DNA from: DSUN01 sp035527715
GTDB lineage: Bacteria > Planctomycetota > PUPC01 > DSUN01
NCBI GenBank assembly: GCA_035527715.1
Contig: DATKZY010000039.1
Coordinates: 1 to 26,581 of the forward strand
Length of the DNA: 26,581 bases
Direction: 5' to 3'
Shown: positions 13,856-21,855 of the stretch, in pieces
How positions within the stretch are numbered: position 1 is the first letter of the stretch
How the letters are laid out: each line of letters starts with the position of its first letter
The notes under the pieces: model-generated
The model's input: the letters and a program-made list of their open reading frames with translations, nothing else
Told to the model about the DNA's origin: nothing
Databases searched by the model: none
Position numbers and translations under genes: made by a program

Positions 13856-16687
13856 CTACCGACCAGGCGGGGGCGCCGCGGAGACGACCTCCACGTCGTC
13901 AATCGCGACGATGCCCTTGCCCTGGAAATCGGTGTCGGGGGCCGCCAGGGTGAAGCCGAAGCCGCGGAGAGGATAGTCGGGCACCCCGTCGCCGTTCCAC
14001 TGGCCCCAGCCCTTGGGGAAGTCGGCCACACGCTTCTCGACCCGCCGCCAGCCAGTCCAGCCCAGCGTCACAGGTTCCTGGTACTCAAAGACTTCGCCCT
14101 TCGCGTCGAGGAAGATGAAGGAGAGGACGTGGCCCCGGCCATCGCCGCAGGCGCGGAAGGCGACACGGAGGGGCTTGCCACGCACGATCAGGTCGGTGTG
14201 GGCGACGACGTGCTCGGGGCGCTGGTTGCGGCGGACGCCGATCATGTCGTAAGTCACGCGGCACACGCGGTTTGCAGCGTCGGCAGGGTCGGCGGCGGTG
14301 GCGAAGCTGGTGTGGCCGGCGGTGCTCTGCCACACCCGCCAGTCGTAGTCGGCGTCGAACCGCATCAGGGCCACCTCCTCCGCCACGCCCTGCCCCTGGC
14401 GGGTAGTGTACTGAGGCTCTTCGCGCAGCGGAAGTGTCGGCAGCGCAGGCACTTCCGTGAAGCCCTGGTGTGTGGATAAGGTGTGGATACTCCGTGGGTT
14501 CAGGGTCACCGTGGCCAGGCCAGCGATCACTGGCACGTCGGGGTGCTTGAGAAACGTGTCGGGCAGCGACCCGTCGTAGGACAGGTGGCCGAGGCGTAGG
14601 GGGACGCCGCCAGGGAGCTTAGTCCCGAGGCGCAGGATGATCTTCTTGGGGTGGAAGCCATCGTTGACCAGGAGCACCGCCGTGCCCGTCTCGCGGTGGT
14701 GGAGCACCGTGCAGGCGACGCGCGCGACGCCATTCTCGTCCAGGCCGCCGCTCACGCTGGTGTGGAGCACATCGGCTCCCTTGGTGGCGGCGTGGCACAG
14801 GAGGGCCTGGGGGAAGAAGACGGGGCGGTAGGGCTCGTAGAGATGCCGCTGGCTCAGGGTCGTGAGCGCGCCGAAGTTCTGCCAGGAGACGCCATAGGGC
14901 TTGAACTCCCAGCGAAGGAAGCCCGCGACGCCGGCGTTGAGGCCCTCGATGACCACGCGGCAGCAGGAGAGGGAGCCGGCCCAGACCGCGGCGTCGCCCG
15001 TGATCTCCTCGGAGCCGTTGCCCATGTTGCCGAACTCGGTGACGGCGACGGGCCGGGCGCGGCCGGTGAGCTCGGCGTAAGCCTTTGCCGCGCGGGCGAT
15101 TGGGGCGCCGCGGTCAATGCGATGGTAGTCCGCGTAGCCCAGGTAGTCGTGGTGCGCCAGGATGTCCACCGCCTTCGAGTGGGGCACGGGGCGGCCAGGC
15201 AGGTCGGCCAGCGTCTCGTACGAGCCGGTGGAAGTCTCTGGCCCCAATATCTTTATGGCGTCGCGAAGGCCCAGGCGCTGGAGGTGCCTGGCCAGGGTGT
15301 CGTAGTAGGTCCAGAAGGGCTTGGGGTATTTTGCCGAAGGCGAGTTGTAGGCCCAGCTCTGGTCCGGCTCGTTCCAGAGGGAGACCTGCTTGACGCAAGT
15401 GTAGTTGCGGACGGTCTTCAGGTGGTGGATACAGGCGGCCAGGCTCTCGGCAAGCTCCTCGGCGCTGTAGGGTGCGTCGTTGTAGGGGTCGGTATCGGTG
15501 TCGCCGGCGGCGGGGTTGTGGGTGCTCTCGGCGAGCCAGTGGACGCCAGTCGCCCGGTCGCCGACGCACCAGTTGGCCCAGAGCACGTCAATGCCTCGCT
15601 TCTCGCAAAGGTCGAGGACGCGGTAGTGGTGGAGCATGGCCTTGGAGCGGAAGGCGAAGGCCTCCCAGTTGGGGTGAGAGGGGTCGGCGTCGTCGTTCTT
15701 AGGCTCCCACTGGCCGAGGTTTACGCCGTAGCGGAGCCAGGCGGGACGCGTCCAGGCCAGGAGGTCGAGGAAGGCGCTCCAGGTGCCGTCGGACCAGTCG
15801 GGGAAGCGCCCGTCGCGGAACTGGACGTTCCAGCCGAGGCCGAGCGCGAGGCGGCCGACGGGGGTGGGCTGAACGGTGATGGCGACCTCGTTGTCGGTCT
15901 CGCGCGCGGTGCCTCCGAGCAGGCGCTGCCAGCGCTCGTTGCGCTCGCGGATGGGCTCGACGAGGAGCGAGACATCGGCGTTCGCCTGATTCGTGAGCAC
16001 TAAGTCGCCCCAGCGCAAGGGGTTAGCGGCGGGGTCGGCGGCGGGCGCCCAGGCGATGCCCTTCTTCGACTCGTCGGCGTCGTAGTCCCGCACCCCGATC
16101 TCGAAGCCAATGATCTGGCCGAGTCGCGGCGCCACCTCGAGCTGCCGCCACGAGAAGGCGAGCTCCACGACGTAGCCGGTCGGCGTGATGTTCGACGCCA
16201 CGTGCACCCATGGGCGGTCCTCCACGTGGAAGAAGGGGTTGCGGTAGAGGTTCACGCGCGGCTTGTTGCCCGGGCCGATGGGGGAGATGACAAACTGATA
16301 GTCCGATGCGTCGTAACCGCCCTCGCTGTCGTTGTTTACGTCGAGGCAGACCTCCACGCAGTCGCCCTCGTAGAGGCGGTCGAGCGTCTGCGCGGCCACC
16401 AGCGAGTCGTCGGTCACCACCACGGCCAGGTAGAGGAACCACCGGTCCCACATCGCCGCGAAGCGGAACGAGATGTCCTTCGCGGAGCGCGGGGAGCCGA
16501 AGGAGACGCGCGTGTGGGGCACCTCGATGAAACGGTCGTCCTGCCAGCCGGTGATATCGGCGTCCACCCGCACTCCGCCGGCCTTGGTGCGCGGGCAGGC
16601 GAGGGCATAGGGCGCGTGGGCCAAGGCTCTGGCTGCGAAGGCGATGGAGCAGAGCAGCAGAGCGGCATTCCGAAGATGGCGTGTCAT
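13856..16687 (-). CDS. Large secreted glycoside hydrolase with N-terminal CBM9-like domain
   Basis: A 943-residue exported protein. Order: signal peptide (1-23); a CBM9-like/DOMON-type sugar-binding domain (about 38-233, with DGD-like turns and YEGDCVEVCLDVNND); a TIM-barrel hydrolase of the GH-A clan (about 290-640) with acid/base candidate E440 in VSLWNEPDQSWAY and nucleophile candidate E551 in AVTEFGNMG; a beta-sandwich segment; and a C-terminal sugar-binding-like domain (about 770-943, ending in VAIDDVEVVS). The NEP/TEFG pair is typical of retaining enzymes such as GH5, GH39 or GH79; the family and substrate are not decided. It has its own promoter and converges on the PEP-CTERM gene with only 12 bp between stops. 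Confidence 0.88.
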   Translation of the reverse strand: MTRHLRNAALLLCSIAFAARALAHAPYALACPRTKAGGVRVDADITGWQDDRFIEVPHTRVSFGSPRSAKDISFRFAAMWDRWFLYLAVVVTDDSLVAAQTLDRLYEGDCVEVCLDVNNDSEGGYDASDYQFVISPIGPGNKPRVNLYRNPFFHVEDRPWVHVASNITPTGYVVELAFSWRQLEVAPRLGQIIGFEIGVRDYDADESKKGIAWAPAADPAANPLRWGDLVLTNQANADVSLLVEPIRERNERWQRLLGGTARETDNEVAITVQPTPVGRLALGLGWNVQFRDGRFPDWSDGTWSAFLDLLAWTRPAWLRYGVNLGQWEPKNDDADPSHPNWEAFAFRSKAMLHHYRVLDLCEKRGIDVLWANWCVGDRATGVHWLAESTHNPAAGDTDTDPYNDAPYSAEELAESLAACIHHLKTVRNYTCVKQVSLWNEPDQSWAYNSPSAKYPKPFWTYYDTLARHLQRLGLRDAIKILGPETSTGSYETLADLPGRPVPHSKAVDILAHHDYLGYADYHRIDRGAPIARAAKAYAELTGRARPVAVTEFGNMGNGSEEITGDAAVWAGSLSCCRVVIEGLNAGVAGFLRWEFKPYGVSWQNFGALTTLSQRHLYEPYRPVFFPQALLCHAATKGADVLHTSVSGGLDENGVARVACTVLHHRETGTAVLLVNDGFHPKKIILRLGTKLPGGVPLRLGHLSYDGSLPDTFLKHPDVPVIAGLATVTLNPRSIHTLSTHQGFTEVPALPTLPLREEPQYTTRQGQGVAEEVALMRFDADYDWRVWQSTAGHTSFATAADPADAANRVCRVTYDMIGVRRNQRPEHVVAHTDLIVRGKPLRVAFRACGDGRGHVLSFIFLDAKGEVFEYQEPVTLGWTGWRRVEKRVADFPKGWGQWNGDGVPDYPLRGFGFTLAAPDTDFQGKGIVAIDDVEVVSAAPPPGR

Positions 16688-16728
16688 CAGGTCATCCTGG
16701 GGGGGCAGGGCGTGGTCTCGCTCGCGCG

Positions 16729-16757
16729 AGTATACCGCGCGGCGGAGAGGGAGTCAA
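16729..16757 (-). promoter_or_regulatory. Sigma-70-type promoter of the glycoside hydrolase gene
   Basis: Minus-strand TTGACT (16752-16757), a 17-bp spacer and TATACT (16729-16734), each 5/6 to consensus. The start codon at 16687 is 41 bp downstream. Between this promoter and the divergent one at 16947, about 190 bp hold nothing I recognise. Confidence 0.7.
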
Positions 16758-16946
16758 CGCATCGTCCCGGCCTCCGCTCCCAAAGGTGCCCTTTTCTGCC
16801 GCCCGGAGGGTTCGTGTTCCGTCATCCGCCGAGGGCGGGACTGCGAACGGCGTCGGGTGGGGGACGCTGGGCGGGGGCGCCGCGCCAGATTCATCGCCGC
16901 CAGGCCCGGTTGCCGGTCCAGGGGGGCGTGTGGAAAATTGCCGTGG

Positions 16947-16975
16947 TTGACAGGCTGGCCGGGCAGGAGTATAAT
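16947..16975 (+). promoter_or_regulatory. Perfect-consensus sigma-70 promoter of the sigma factor gene
   Basis: TTGACA (16947-16952), exactly 17 bp, then TATAAT (16970-16975). Both hexamers and the spacer are ideal. Transcription would start near 16982, 23 nt before the GTG start, with GGAGG at 16994-16998. Confidence 0.85.
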
Positions 16976-17004
16976 AGGGGCGCGGCGGGAAGTGGAGGTC
17001 AGGC

Positions 17005-18630
17005 GTGGCGCGCTATCGCAACGCCCTCATCGGCGAGCTGGCCCGTCAGTTCGCATATACCCCCCGGAAGCGCAAGGTCGAGCAACTCGGCCGGCTGCGC
17101 CAGTTCGCCCCCCATATCCAACCCAACCAGGCCTATCCGTACGACTTCGTGGTCTTTCAGATCACGCGGTTCCGGCCCGACGACGCGCCCCATGCCGTGT
17201 TCGACGGCGCGTCGCTCAAGGCCGATCTGATGACCCTGCTGCACGAGGTGAGCGACTCGCTGAACCTCTCGGCCGCCGAGGCGGGCAGCCCGGTGCTGCG
17301 CCTCGAGGAGGTGCGCCGCACCTACGACGTGTCGCTGAAGACCCTGCGGCGCTGGCGCGTGCAGGGCCTGGTCACGCTGCGCTTCGTGTTCGCCGACGGG
17401 CGGAAGCTCTCGGGCGTGTGCCAGAGCGACCTCGAGGCCTTCGTCGAGTCGCACCCCGAGATCATCGGGCGCACGCGCGCCTACTCGTATCTCGACGGGC
17501 CGACCCGTCGCGCCATCCTGGCCAGGGCCTTCGAGCTGTCGCTGACCTACGAGCTGACGGCGACCGAGGCCGCGGGGCGCCTGGCCCGCGAGTTCGGCTG
17601 CGCCCACGACGCGGTGCGCCGCGTGCTGCGCGACTACGAGCAGGCCCACCCCGACACGGCCATCTTCGCCCCCTGCCCGCACCCGCTGAGCGACGAGGAG
17701 CGCCGCCAGCTCCTCGCCCTCTACCGCAACGGCTACCAGCCGCGCGAGCTGGCCCGCTCGTTCCACCTCGGGGCCACCACCCTCGACTACGCGATGCGCG
17801 AGGTCGTCGTCGAGGAAATCCTCGGCCGCGACTGGCAGTACGTGGCGTCGCCCGAGTTCGAGCGGCCCGACGCCGAGCAGGGCCTGCTGGACGATCTGGC
17901 GGCGGGCGCGCCCGACGAGCGGGACATCGAAGGCCCTCTCGGCGGCGAGCAGGAGGAGCGCCTGTTCCGCCAGTACAACCTGGCCAAGTGCCTCCTCGCC
18001 CACGCCCGCGAGGAGCTGAGGCCCTCCGAGCTCACCGACGGACAGCTCCGCCGGCTCGTGCACGTCCACGACCTGGCGCTGGCCGCGCGCAACTGCCTGG
18101 TCGTGGCCAACCTGCGCCTGGTCATTCACCTGGCCAGCCGCCACCTCGGCTCGGGCCGCCGGCTCGACGACCTGGTGAGCGACGGCACGGTGAGCCTGAT
18201 GCAGGCGATCGAGAAGTTCGACGCCGCCCGCGGCGTGCGCTTCAGCACCTACGCGAGCTGGGCGATCCGCAAGAACTTCGCCAAGAGCCTGCCCCGCGAG
18301 GCCCAGCGCCACCAGGCCGAGATGACCGGCACCGGTGAGATCATCGAGTCGCACGGCGACGAGCGGGCCGTCGCGCCGCCCGAGCGCGACTTCAAGGAGG
18401 TCATTCGCTCCACCGTCGCCGCCCTGCTCCTCGAGCTCAGCCCCCGCGAGCGCGAGGTCATCGTCGCCCGGTTCGGCGTCGGCCGCCACGCGGAGACCCT
18501 CGAGCAGATCGGCCGCAGGTTCCAGGTCACCCGCGAACGCGTCCGCCAGATCGAGGCCTCGGCCCTCCGCAAGCTTGCCACCCTCGTGGACCCCGCCCTC
18601 GTCCGCGACCTCGTCGCGTCCCGCGAATAG
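17005..18630 (+). CDS. Sigma-70 family RNA polymerase sigma factor with an extended multi-HTH N-terminus
   Basis: A 541-residue protein whose C-terminal half is a sigma-70-type factor. Region 2 (about 365-430) shows ARNCLVVANLRLVIHLASRH, DLVSDGTVSLMQAIEKFD and FSTYASWAIRKNFAKSL. Region 4 (about 467-535) shows LSPREREVIVARFGVG and QIGRRFQVTRERVRQIEASALRKL. Only about 37 residues separate them, so region 3 is short or absent. The N-terminal half is not region 1: it contains a MerR/excisionase-like HTH (about 98-148, LRLEEVRRTYDVSLKTLRRW), a second HTH-like segment (about 184-212) and a third (about 228-268, YQPRELARSFHLGATTLDYAM). The start is GTG 17005 with GGAGG six nt upstream. Similar long sigma factors are, to my recollection, seen in planctomycetes; the promoters recognised are unknown. 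Confidence 0.9.
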   Translation: MARYRNALIGELARQFAYTPRKRKVEQLGRLRQFAPHIQPNQAYPYDFVVFQITRFRPDDAPHAVFDGASLKADLMTLLHEVSDSLNLSAAEAGSPVLRLEEVRRTYDVSLKTLRRWRVQGLVTLRFVFADGRKLSGVCQSDLEAFVESHPEIIGRTRAYSYLDGPTRRAILARAFELSLTYELTATEAAGRLAREFGCAHDAVRRVLRDYEQAHPDTAIFAPCPHPLSDEERRQLLALYRNGYQPRELARSFHLGATTLDYAMREVVVEEILGRDWQYVASPEFERPDAEQGLLDDLAAGAPDERDIEGPLGGEQEERLFRQYNLAKCLLAHAREELRPSELTDGQLRRLVHVHDLALAARNCLVVANLRLVIHLASRHLGSGRRLDDLVSDGTVSLMQAIEKFDAARGVRFSTYASWAIRKNFAKSLPREAQRHQAEMTGTGEIIESHGDERAVAPPERDFKEVIRSTVAALLLELSPREREVIVARFGVGRHAETLEQIGRRFQVTRERVRQIEASALRKLATLVDPALVRDLVASRE

Positions 18631-18644
18631 CAGAAGTCCCGCGC

Positions 18645-18673
18645 TTGCGCGCTTGCCGCCGGGTCGGTAGAGT
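18645..18673 (+). promoter_or_regulatory. Possible weak promoter before the 191-residue hypothetical gene
   Basis: TTGCGC (18645-18650), a 17-bp spacer and TAGAGT (18668-18673). Only 3/6 and 4/6 matches, but the spacing is ideal and the -10 box is the same as that at 799-804. The gene could equally be read through from the sigma factor 92 bp upstream. Confidence 0.3.
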
Positions 18674-18722
18674 GAGTCGCCGGGGATTCGCTCGGCCACC
18701 GCGCGGCACTGGAGGATGCGAC

Positions 18723-19298
18723 ATGCCCTTCCTGCTCTACGGGCGGCAGCGGAGTGCGGAGGGAGCCGGCGAGTTCGTTCAGCTTCGCGAGGTTTCGCTC
18801 GCGGGCACGACCGAGGGGCTGATCCACCCCTTCGTGGCCAAGTACGCGCCCGCGGCCAGCACGTTCCCCTGGCACGCCACGGCCGGGGACCTGCTGGCCG
18901 AGGCCGGCATCCGCGCCCGGGGCCACGCCGTCGTCGTCGCCCTCAAGCCCACCGTGAAAGGCAACCTCTCGCTCCTGGAGCTCACGGACGTGTGGGGCTA
19001 CAGCTACGCGGAATGGACCCCGCTGGCGCTGCGCCTCGAGACGCTGTTCGTGGACCGCTCGGTGGCCGACCCGGCCCGCTTCCAGCAGCGGTTCACCGAC
19101 GAGGGCTGCGGCAGGACGCCGGTCCACGAGTTCCTCTACCTGCGCGGGGGGTTGCGTGGGGGAGCGTGGACGTGGGGGCCGGTCGGCTCCGTCAACGGGG
19201 TGCTACTGCGGCCCGACGCCCTCGGCTACTTCGTCCACAAGATTCGCGAGCGCTCGAGGGCCCCTGGCCCCGGCGACGCAACGGATGCGGAGCCGTAG
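18723..19298 (+). CDS. Hypothetical protein, 191 residues
   Basis: Not recognised. The ATG at 18723 has GGAGG at 18711-18715; an in-frame extension to 18645 would read through the possible promoter and is rejected. The sequence begins MPFLLYGRQRSAEGAGEFVQL and has a soluble mixed alpha/beta look, with VVVALKPTVKGNLSLLELTDVWGYS in the middle, a glycine-rich GGLRGGAWTWGPVGSVNG loop and LLRPDALGYFVHKIRE near the end. There is no signal peptide or membrane helix. It lies downstream of the sigma factor and converges on the Mla lipoprotein gene with 22 bp between stops. The position beside the sigma factor is the only functional hint. Confidence 0.75.
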   Translation: MPFLLYGRQRSAEGAGEFVQLREVSLAGTTEGLIHPFVAKYAPAASTFPWHATAGDLLAEAGIRARGHAVVVALKPTVKGNLSLLELTDVWGYSYAEWTPLALRLETLFVDRSVADPARFQQRFTDEGCGRTPVHEFLYLRGGLRGGAWTWGPVGSVNGVLLRPDALGYFVHKIRERSRAPGPGDATDAEP

Positions 19299-19320
19299 CG
19301 CCTCCCGCCCGGCCGCGCCG

Positions 19321-19950
19321 TCACGGCTTCCTGTCGGCCTTCTTCGGCTCGGCGAGGGCCTTGGCGACGGCCTCGGCGGCCTTGGCGGCGACCTCGGCGG
19401 CGGCAGCGCGCATGGCCTCGACGAATGCGGCGGTGGTCTTGCCCCCGGCGTCGCGGCTGGCGGCGAAGCGGCCGGCGAAGAGCACGCTGCCATCGTCGGC
19501 CTGCTTGAGGACGAGCTCGATCTCGCACTCGGCGAGCCAGTGGGGGTCGCGCTGGACCTCGTCGAAGCGGGTGAGGCAGCCGTCGAGCAGGAGGTCGGGC
19601 CGGCGCACCAGGCGGTCGTCGGCCACGACTCGGGCGATGCCGCCGGCCTCGAGGGTGCGGCGGAGGACGGTGGTCACCATGTCGGACGGGGGCTCGACCC
19701 AGCGGTCGTTCTCGTGGAACCCGGCGGCGAGGGCGCCTCGGCGGAAGAGGATGCGCTCGCGATAGCGCGGGGCGGAGCCCAGCGCGCGGACCGCGAGGAT
19801 GAGGTCGGCGGGCTGGGTGCCCGGCCGCGGCTCGGCGGCGGGGGGGTCAATGCTGTAGTAGCGGACCGGCACGAAGGGGCGCGAGAGGATGCTACAGCCG
19901 GCGAGGAGGAGAGCGGACATGGCCGGAATGAGCGGGAGGGTGCTTCTCAT
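19321..19950 (-). CDS. MCE/Mla-type ABC transport auxiliary lipoprotein (PqiC/DUF330-like)
   Basis: A 209-residue lipoprotein with the signal MRSTLPLIPAMSALLLAGC, where LLAGC is the lipobox and Cys19 the lipidation site. The mature part matches the ABC-type transport auxiliary lipoprotein family: RYYSIDPP near the start, PRYRERILFRRG, WVEPPSDMVTTVLRRTLE and DLLLDGCLTRFDE. Such proteins pair with MCE-domain lipid transporters at the outer membrane. Start 19950 has AGGAGAGG upstream; an alternative ATG at 19980 overlaps the mlaD stop (ATGA) and would add 10 residues before the same signal. The C-terminal Ala-rich helix (EVAAKAAEAVAKALAE) is low complexity. It is the last gene of the operon. Confidence 0.85.
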   Translation of the reverse strand: MRSTLPLIPAMSALLLAGCSILSRPFVPVRYYSIDPPAAEPRPGTQPADLILAVRALGSAPRYRERILFRRGALAAGFHENDRWVEPPSDMVTTVLRRTLEAGGIARVVADDRLVRRPDLLLDGCLTRFDEVQRDPHWLAECEIELVLKQADDGSVLFAGRFAASRDAGGKTTAAFVEAMRAAAAEVAAKAAEAVAKALAEPKKADRKP

Positions 19951-19976
19951 GGGTTTCCTCTCCTGAATTGGCAATG

Positions 19977-21068
19977 TCATGGCCCGCCCCTCCTGCCGCG
20001 CAAGATGGCCGAGGGGTCGCGCTCGAGGGTGTCGAGGAGATCGCGCGCGGCGCGGAGCGCCTGGTCGAGGTCGTCGAGGACGCGGGTGAGGTCGCGCTCG
20101 ACGCTGGTAAGGGAGCGGCGGACGTCGTCGCGCGCGACAGCGAGGGTCTTGACGGAGGAGCCGACGCTGTCGGCGCCCTTGCCGAGCTTGTCGGCGGCCT
20201 CGCGGATGCTCTTGGTGGTGGCGGCGAGGTCGAGGCCGTCGAGTTGCCGCTGGACCTGGGTGAGCGTGGCGTCGAAGCGCTTGAGGGCGTCGCCGAGCGG
20301 CTTGCGGTTCTCGTCGAGGGTGGCCTGGACGGTATCGAGGAGCTTCTCGGCCCGGGCAGCGGCGGCGTCGGTGGCCTGCTGGAGCCTCATGGCGGCGCCG
20401 CCGGCCTTGCCGAGCGCCTTCTCGACGTCGGCCTGGGCGGCCCGAATGGCCTTGTCGAGCGAGGCGGCGATCTCGGCGGTCCTGGCCTGCAGGCCCTCGA
20501 CGACCTTGTCGGCGCTGGCGAACAGGTCCTCGGCGCGGCGGAAGAGCCCGGGCAGGTCGTCGGGCTTGATCCTGGAGAAGACGGTGTCGAGGCGCTCGAC
20601 GAGCCTGGTGAGGCGCTGGAGGGCCAGGGGCACGCTGTCGGCCAGCGTCTCCTCGAGGTCGGCCATGACCGAGGGGCGGACAGGGATGAAGGCGCCGGGC
20701 TCGAGGACGGGCGCGTCGCGGTCGGTGCCGCCCGAGAGGTCAACGACGTAGGGGCCGAAGAGCGAGAGGAGGCTGTAGCGGGCCTTCACGCCCTGGCGCA
20801 CGGTGACCTTGGTGGGGTCTATGCCGAGGGTGACGCCGACGCGGTTCTCCGCGGTGACGCGGAGGTCGAGGACCTTTCCGACGGTGACGCCGCGGTAGCT
20901 CACGCGCGAGCCCTCCGTGAGGCCGGCGATCGTCTCCTCGAACTCCACGTAGTAGCGGTCGAGGCGCTTGCGGTTCACGCCGGTGAGCGTGACGACGACG
21001 GCGGCCAGGATGACGAGCACGCCGACGAGAAAGACGCCGACTTCCGTTTTCTGTCGCTTGGTAGCCAC
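19977..21068 (-). CDS. mlaD: MCE-domain (MlaD-family) lipid transport protein
   Basis: A 363-residue inner-membrane-anchored periplasmic protein that binds lipid for the Mla ABC transporter. It has one N-terminal transmembrane helix (about 10-30, VGVFLVGVLVILAAVVVTLTG), then an MCE domain (about 37-125) with GLTEGSRVSYRGVTVGKVLDL and LFGPYVVDLSGG. From about 150 to the end is a long helical, coiled-coil-like region with many Ala/Asp/Arg repeats, as in MCE proteins that form tunnels or needles rather than the short E. coli MlaD. It starts 12 bp after mlaF ends, and its stop is close to the lipoprotein start. Confidence 0.93.
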   Translation of the reverse strand: MATKRQKTEVGVFLVGVLVILAAVVVTLTGVNRKRLDRYYVEFEETIAGLTEGSRVSYRGVTVGKVLDLRVTAENRVGVTLGIDPTKVTVRQGVKARYSLLSLFGPYVVDLSGGTDRDAPVLEPGAFIPVRPSVMADLEETLADSVPLALQRLTRLVERLDTVFSRIKPDDLPGLFRRAEDLFASADKVVEGLQARTAEIAASLDKAIRAAQADVEKALGKAGGAAMRLQQATDAAAARAEKLLDTVQATLDENRKPLGDALKRFDATLTQVQRQLDGLDLAATTKSIREAADKLGKGADSVGSSVKTLAVARDDVRRSLTSVERDLTRVLDDLDQALRAARDLLDTLERDPSAILRGRRGGP

Positions 21069-21080
21069 GGGGCGGTGTCC

Positions 21081-21836
21081 TCACGTGTCTGTGGGCCTGG
21101 GCGGCTCGGGCTCGACCCGGAAGAAGCGGCGGACCTCGGGGTCGGCCGAGCGAGCCACGGCGTCCAGGCGGCCGAAGAAGCGCACGGTGCCGCCCGCCAG
21201 CATGAGCACGCGGTCGGCGATGGTGCGGATGGAATCGAGGCTGTGGGTGACGGCGACGACCGTGATGTCGAGGAGGTCGCGCAGCCGGAGGATGAGCCGG
21301 TCGAGGCCAACCGCGGTGACCGGGTCGAGGCCCGCCGAGGGCTCATCGAAGAAGACCAGCTCGGGGTCCAGCGCCAAGGCGCGGGCGATGGCCACGCGCT
21401 TGCGCATCCCGCCCGAGAGGTCGGCCGGCATCTTGTCCCCGGCCTCGGCGAGGCCGACCAGGCTGAGCTTCATGCTCACGAGGGCGGGGATCAGCTCCTG
21501 GTCCATCCCGCGCTCGCGCAGGGGCAGGGCCACGTTCTCGGCGGCGCTGATCGAGTTGAACAGCGCGCTGGCCTGAAACGAGACGCCGAAGCGCGCGCGG
21601 AAGCGGTCCAGTGCGTCCTCCTCCAGCCCCGTAATGTCCTGGCCCCAGAGGCGCACGACGCCGCTCGTGGGGCGCAGGAGGCCGATGAGGTGGCGCAGGA
21701 GCGTGGTCTTGCCGCAGCCGCTCACGCCCACGATGGCCAGGACCTCGCCGGGGCGGACGTCGAAGCTCACGTCCTCCAGCACCCTGAGGGAGTCGTACCC
21801 CGCCACCAGGTTTTCCACTTCGATCACAGGTTCCAC
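21081..21836 (-). CDS. mlaF: Mla-type ABC transporter ATP-binding protein
   Basis: A 251-residue cytoplasmic ATPase that powers lipid transport with MlaE. Walker A GVSGCGKTT (37-45), Q-loop FQAS (about 87-90), signature LSGGMRKR (140-147), Walker B LVFFDEPSAGLDP (160-172) and switch His in VTHS are all present. The GGMRKRV signature is typical of the Mla/MCE ATPase branch. It follows mlaE by 19 bp and precedes mlaD by 12 bp on the same strand, a compact operon. The start at 21836 gives the expected MEPVIEVENLVAGY N-terminus. Confidence 0.95.
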   Translation of the reverse strand: MEPVIEVENLVAGYDSLRVLEDVSFDVRPGEVLAIVGVSGCGKTTLLRHLIGLLRPTSGVVRLWGQDITGLEEDALDRFRARFGVSFQASALFNSISAAENVALPLRERGMDQELIPALVSMKLSLVGLAEAGDKMPADLSGGMRKRVAIARALALDPELVFFDEPSAGLDPVTAVGLDRLILRLRDLLDITVVAVTHSLDSIRTIADRVLMLAGGTVRFFGRLDAVARSADPEVRRFFRVEPEPPRPTDT

Positions 21837-21855
21837 GGCAGCCCGGGCCTCGTGC

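Noticed and set aside
16758..16946. A small gene in the divergent spacer
   Set aside because: Short open frames exist but have no ribosome site, run through promoter sequence and show no coding character.
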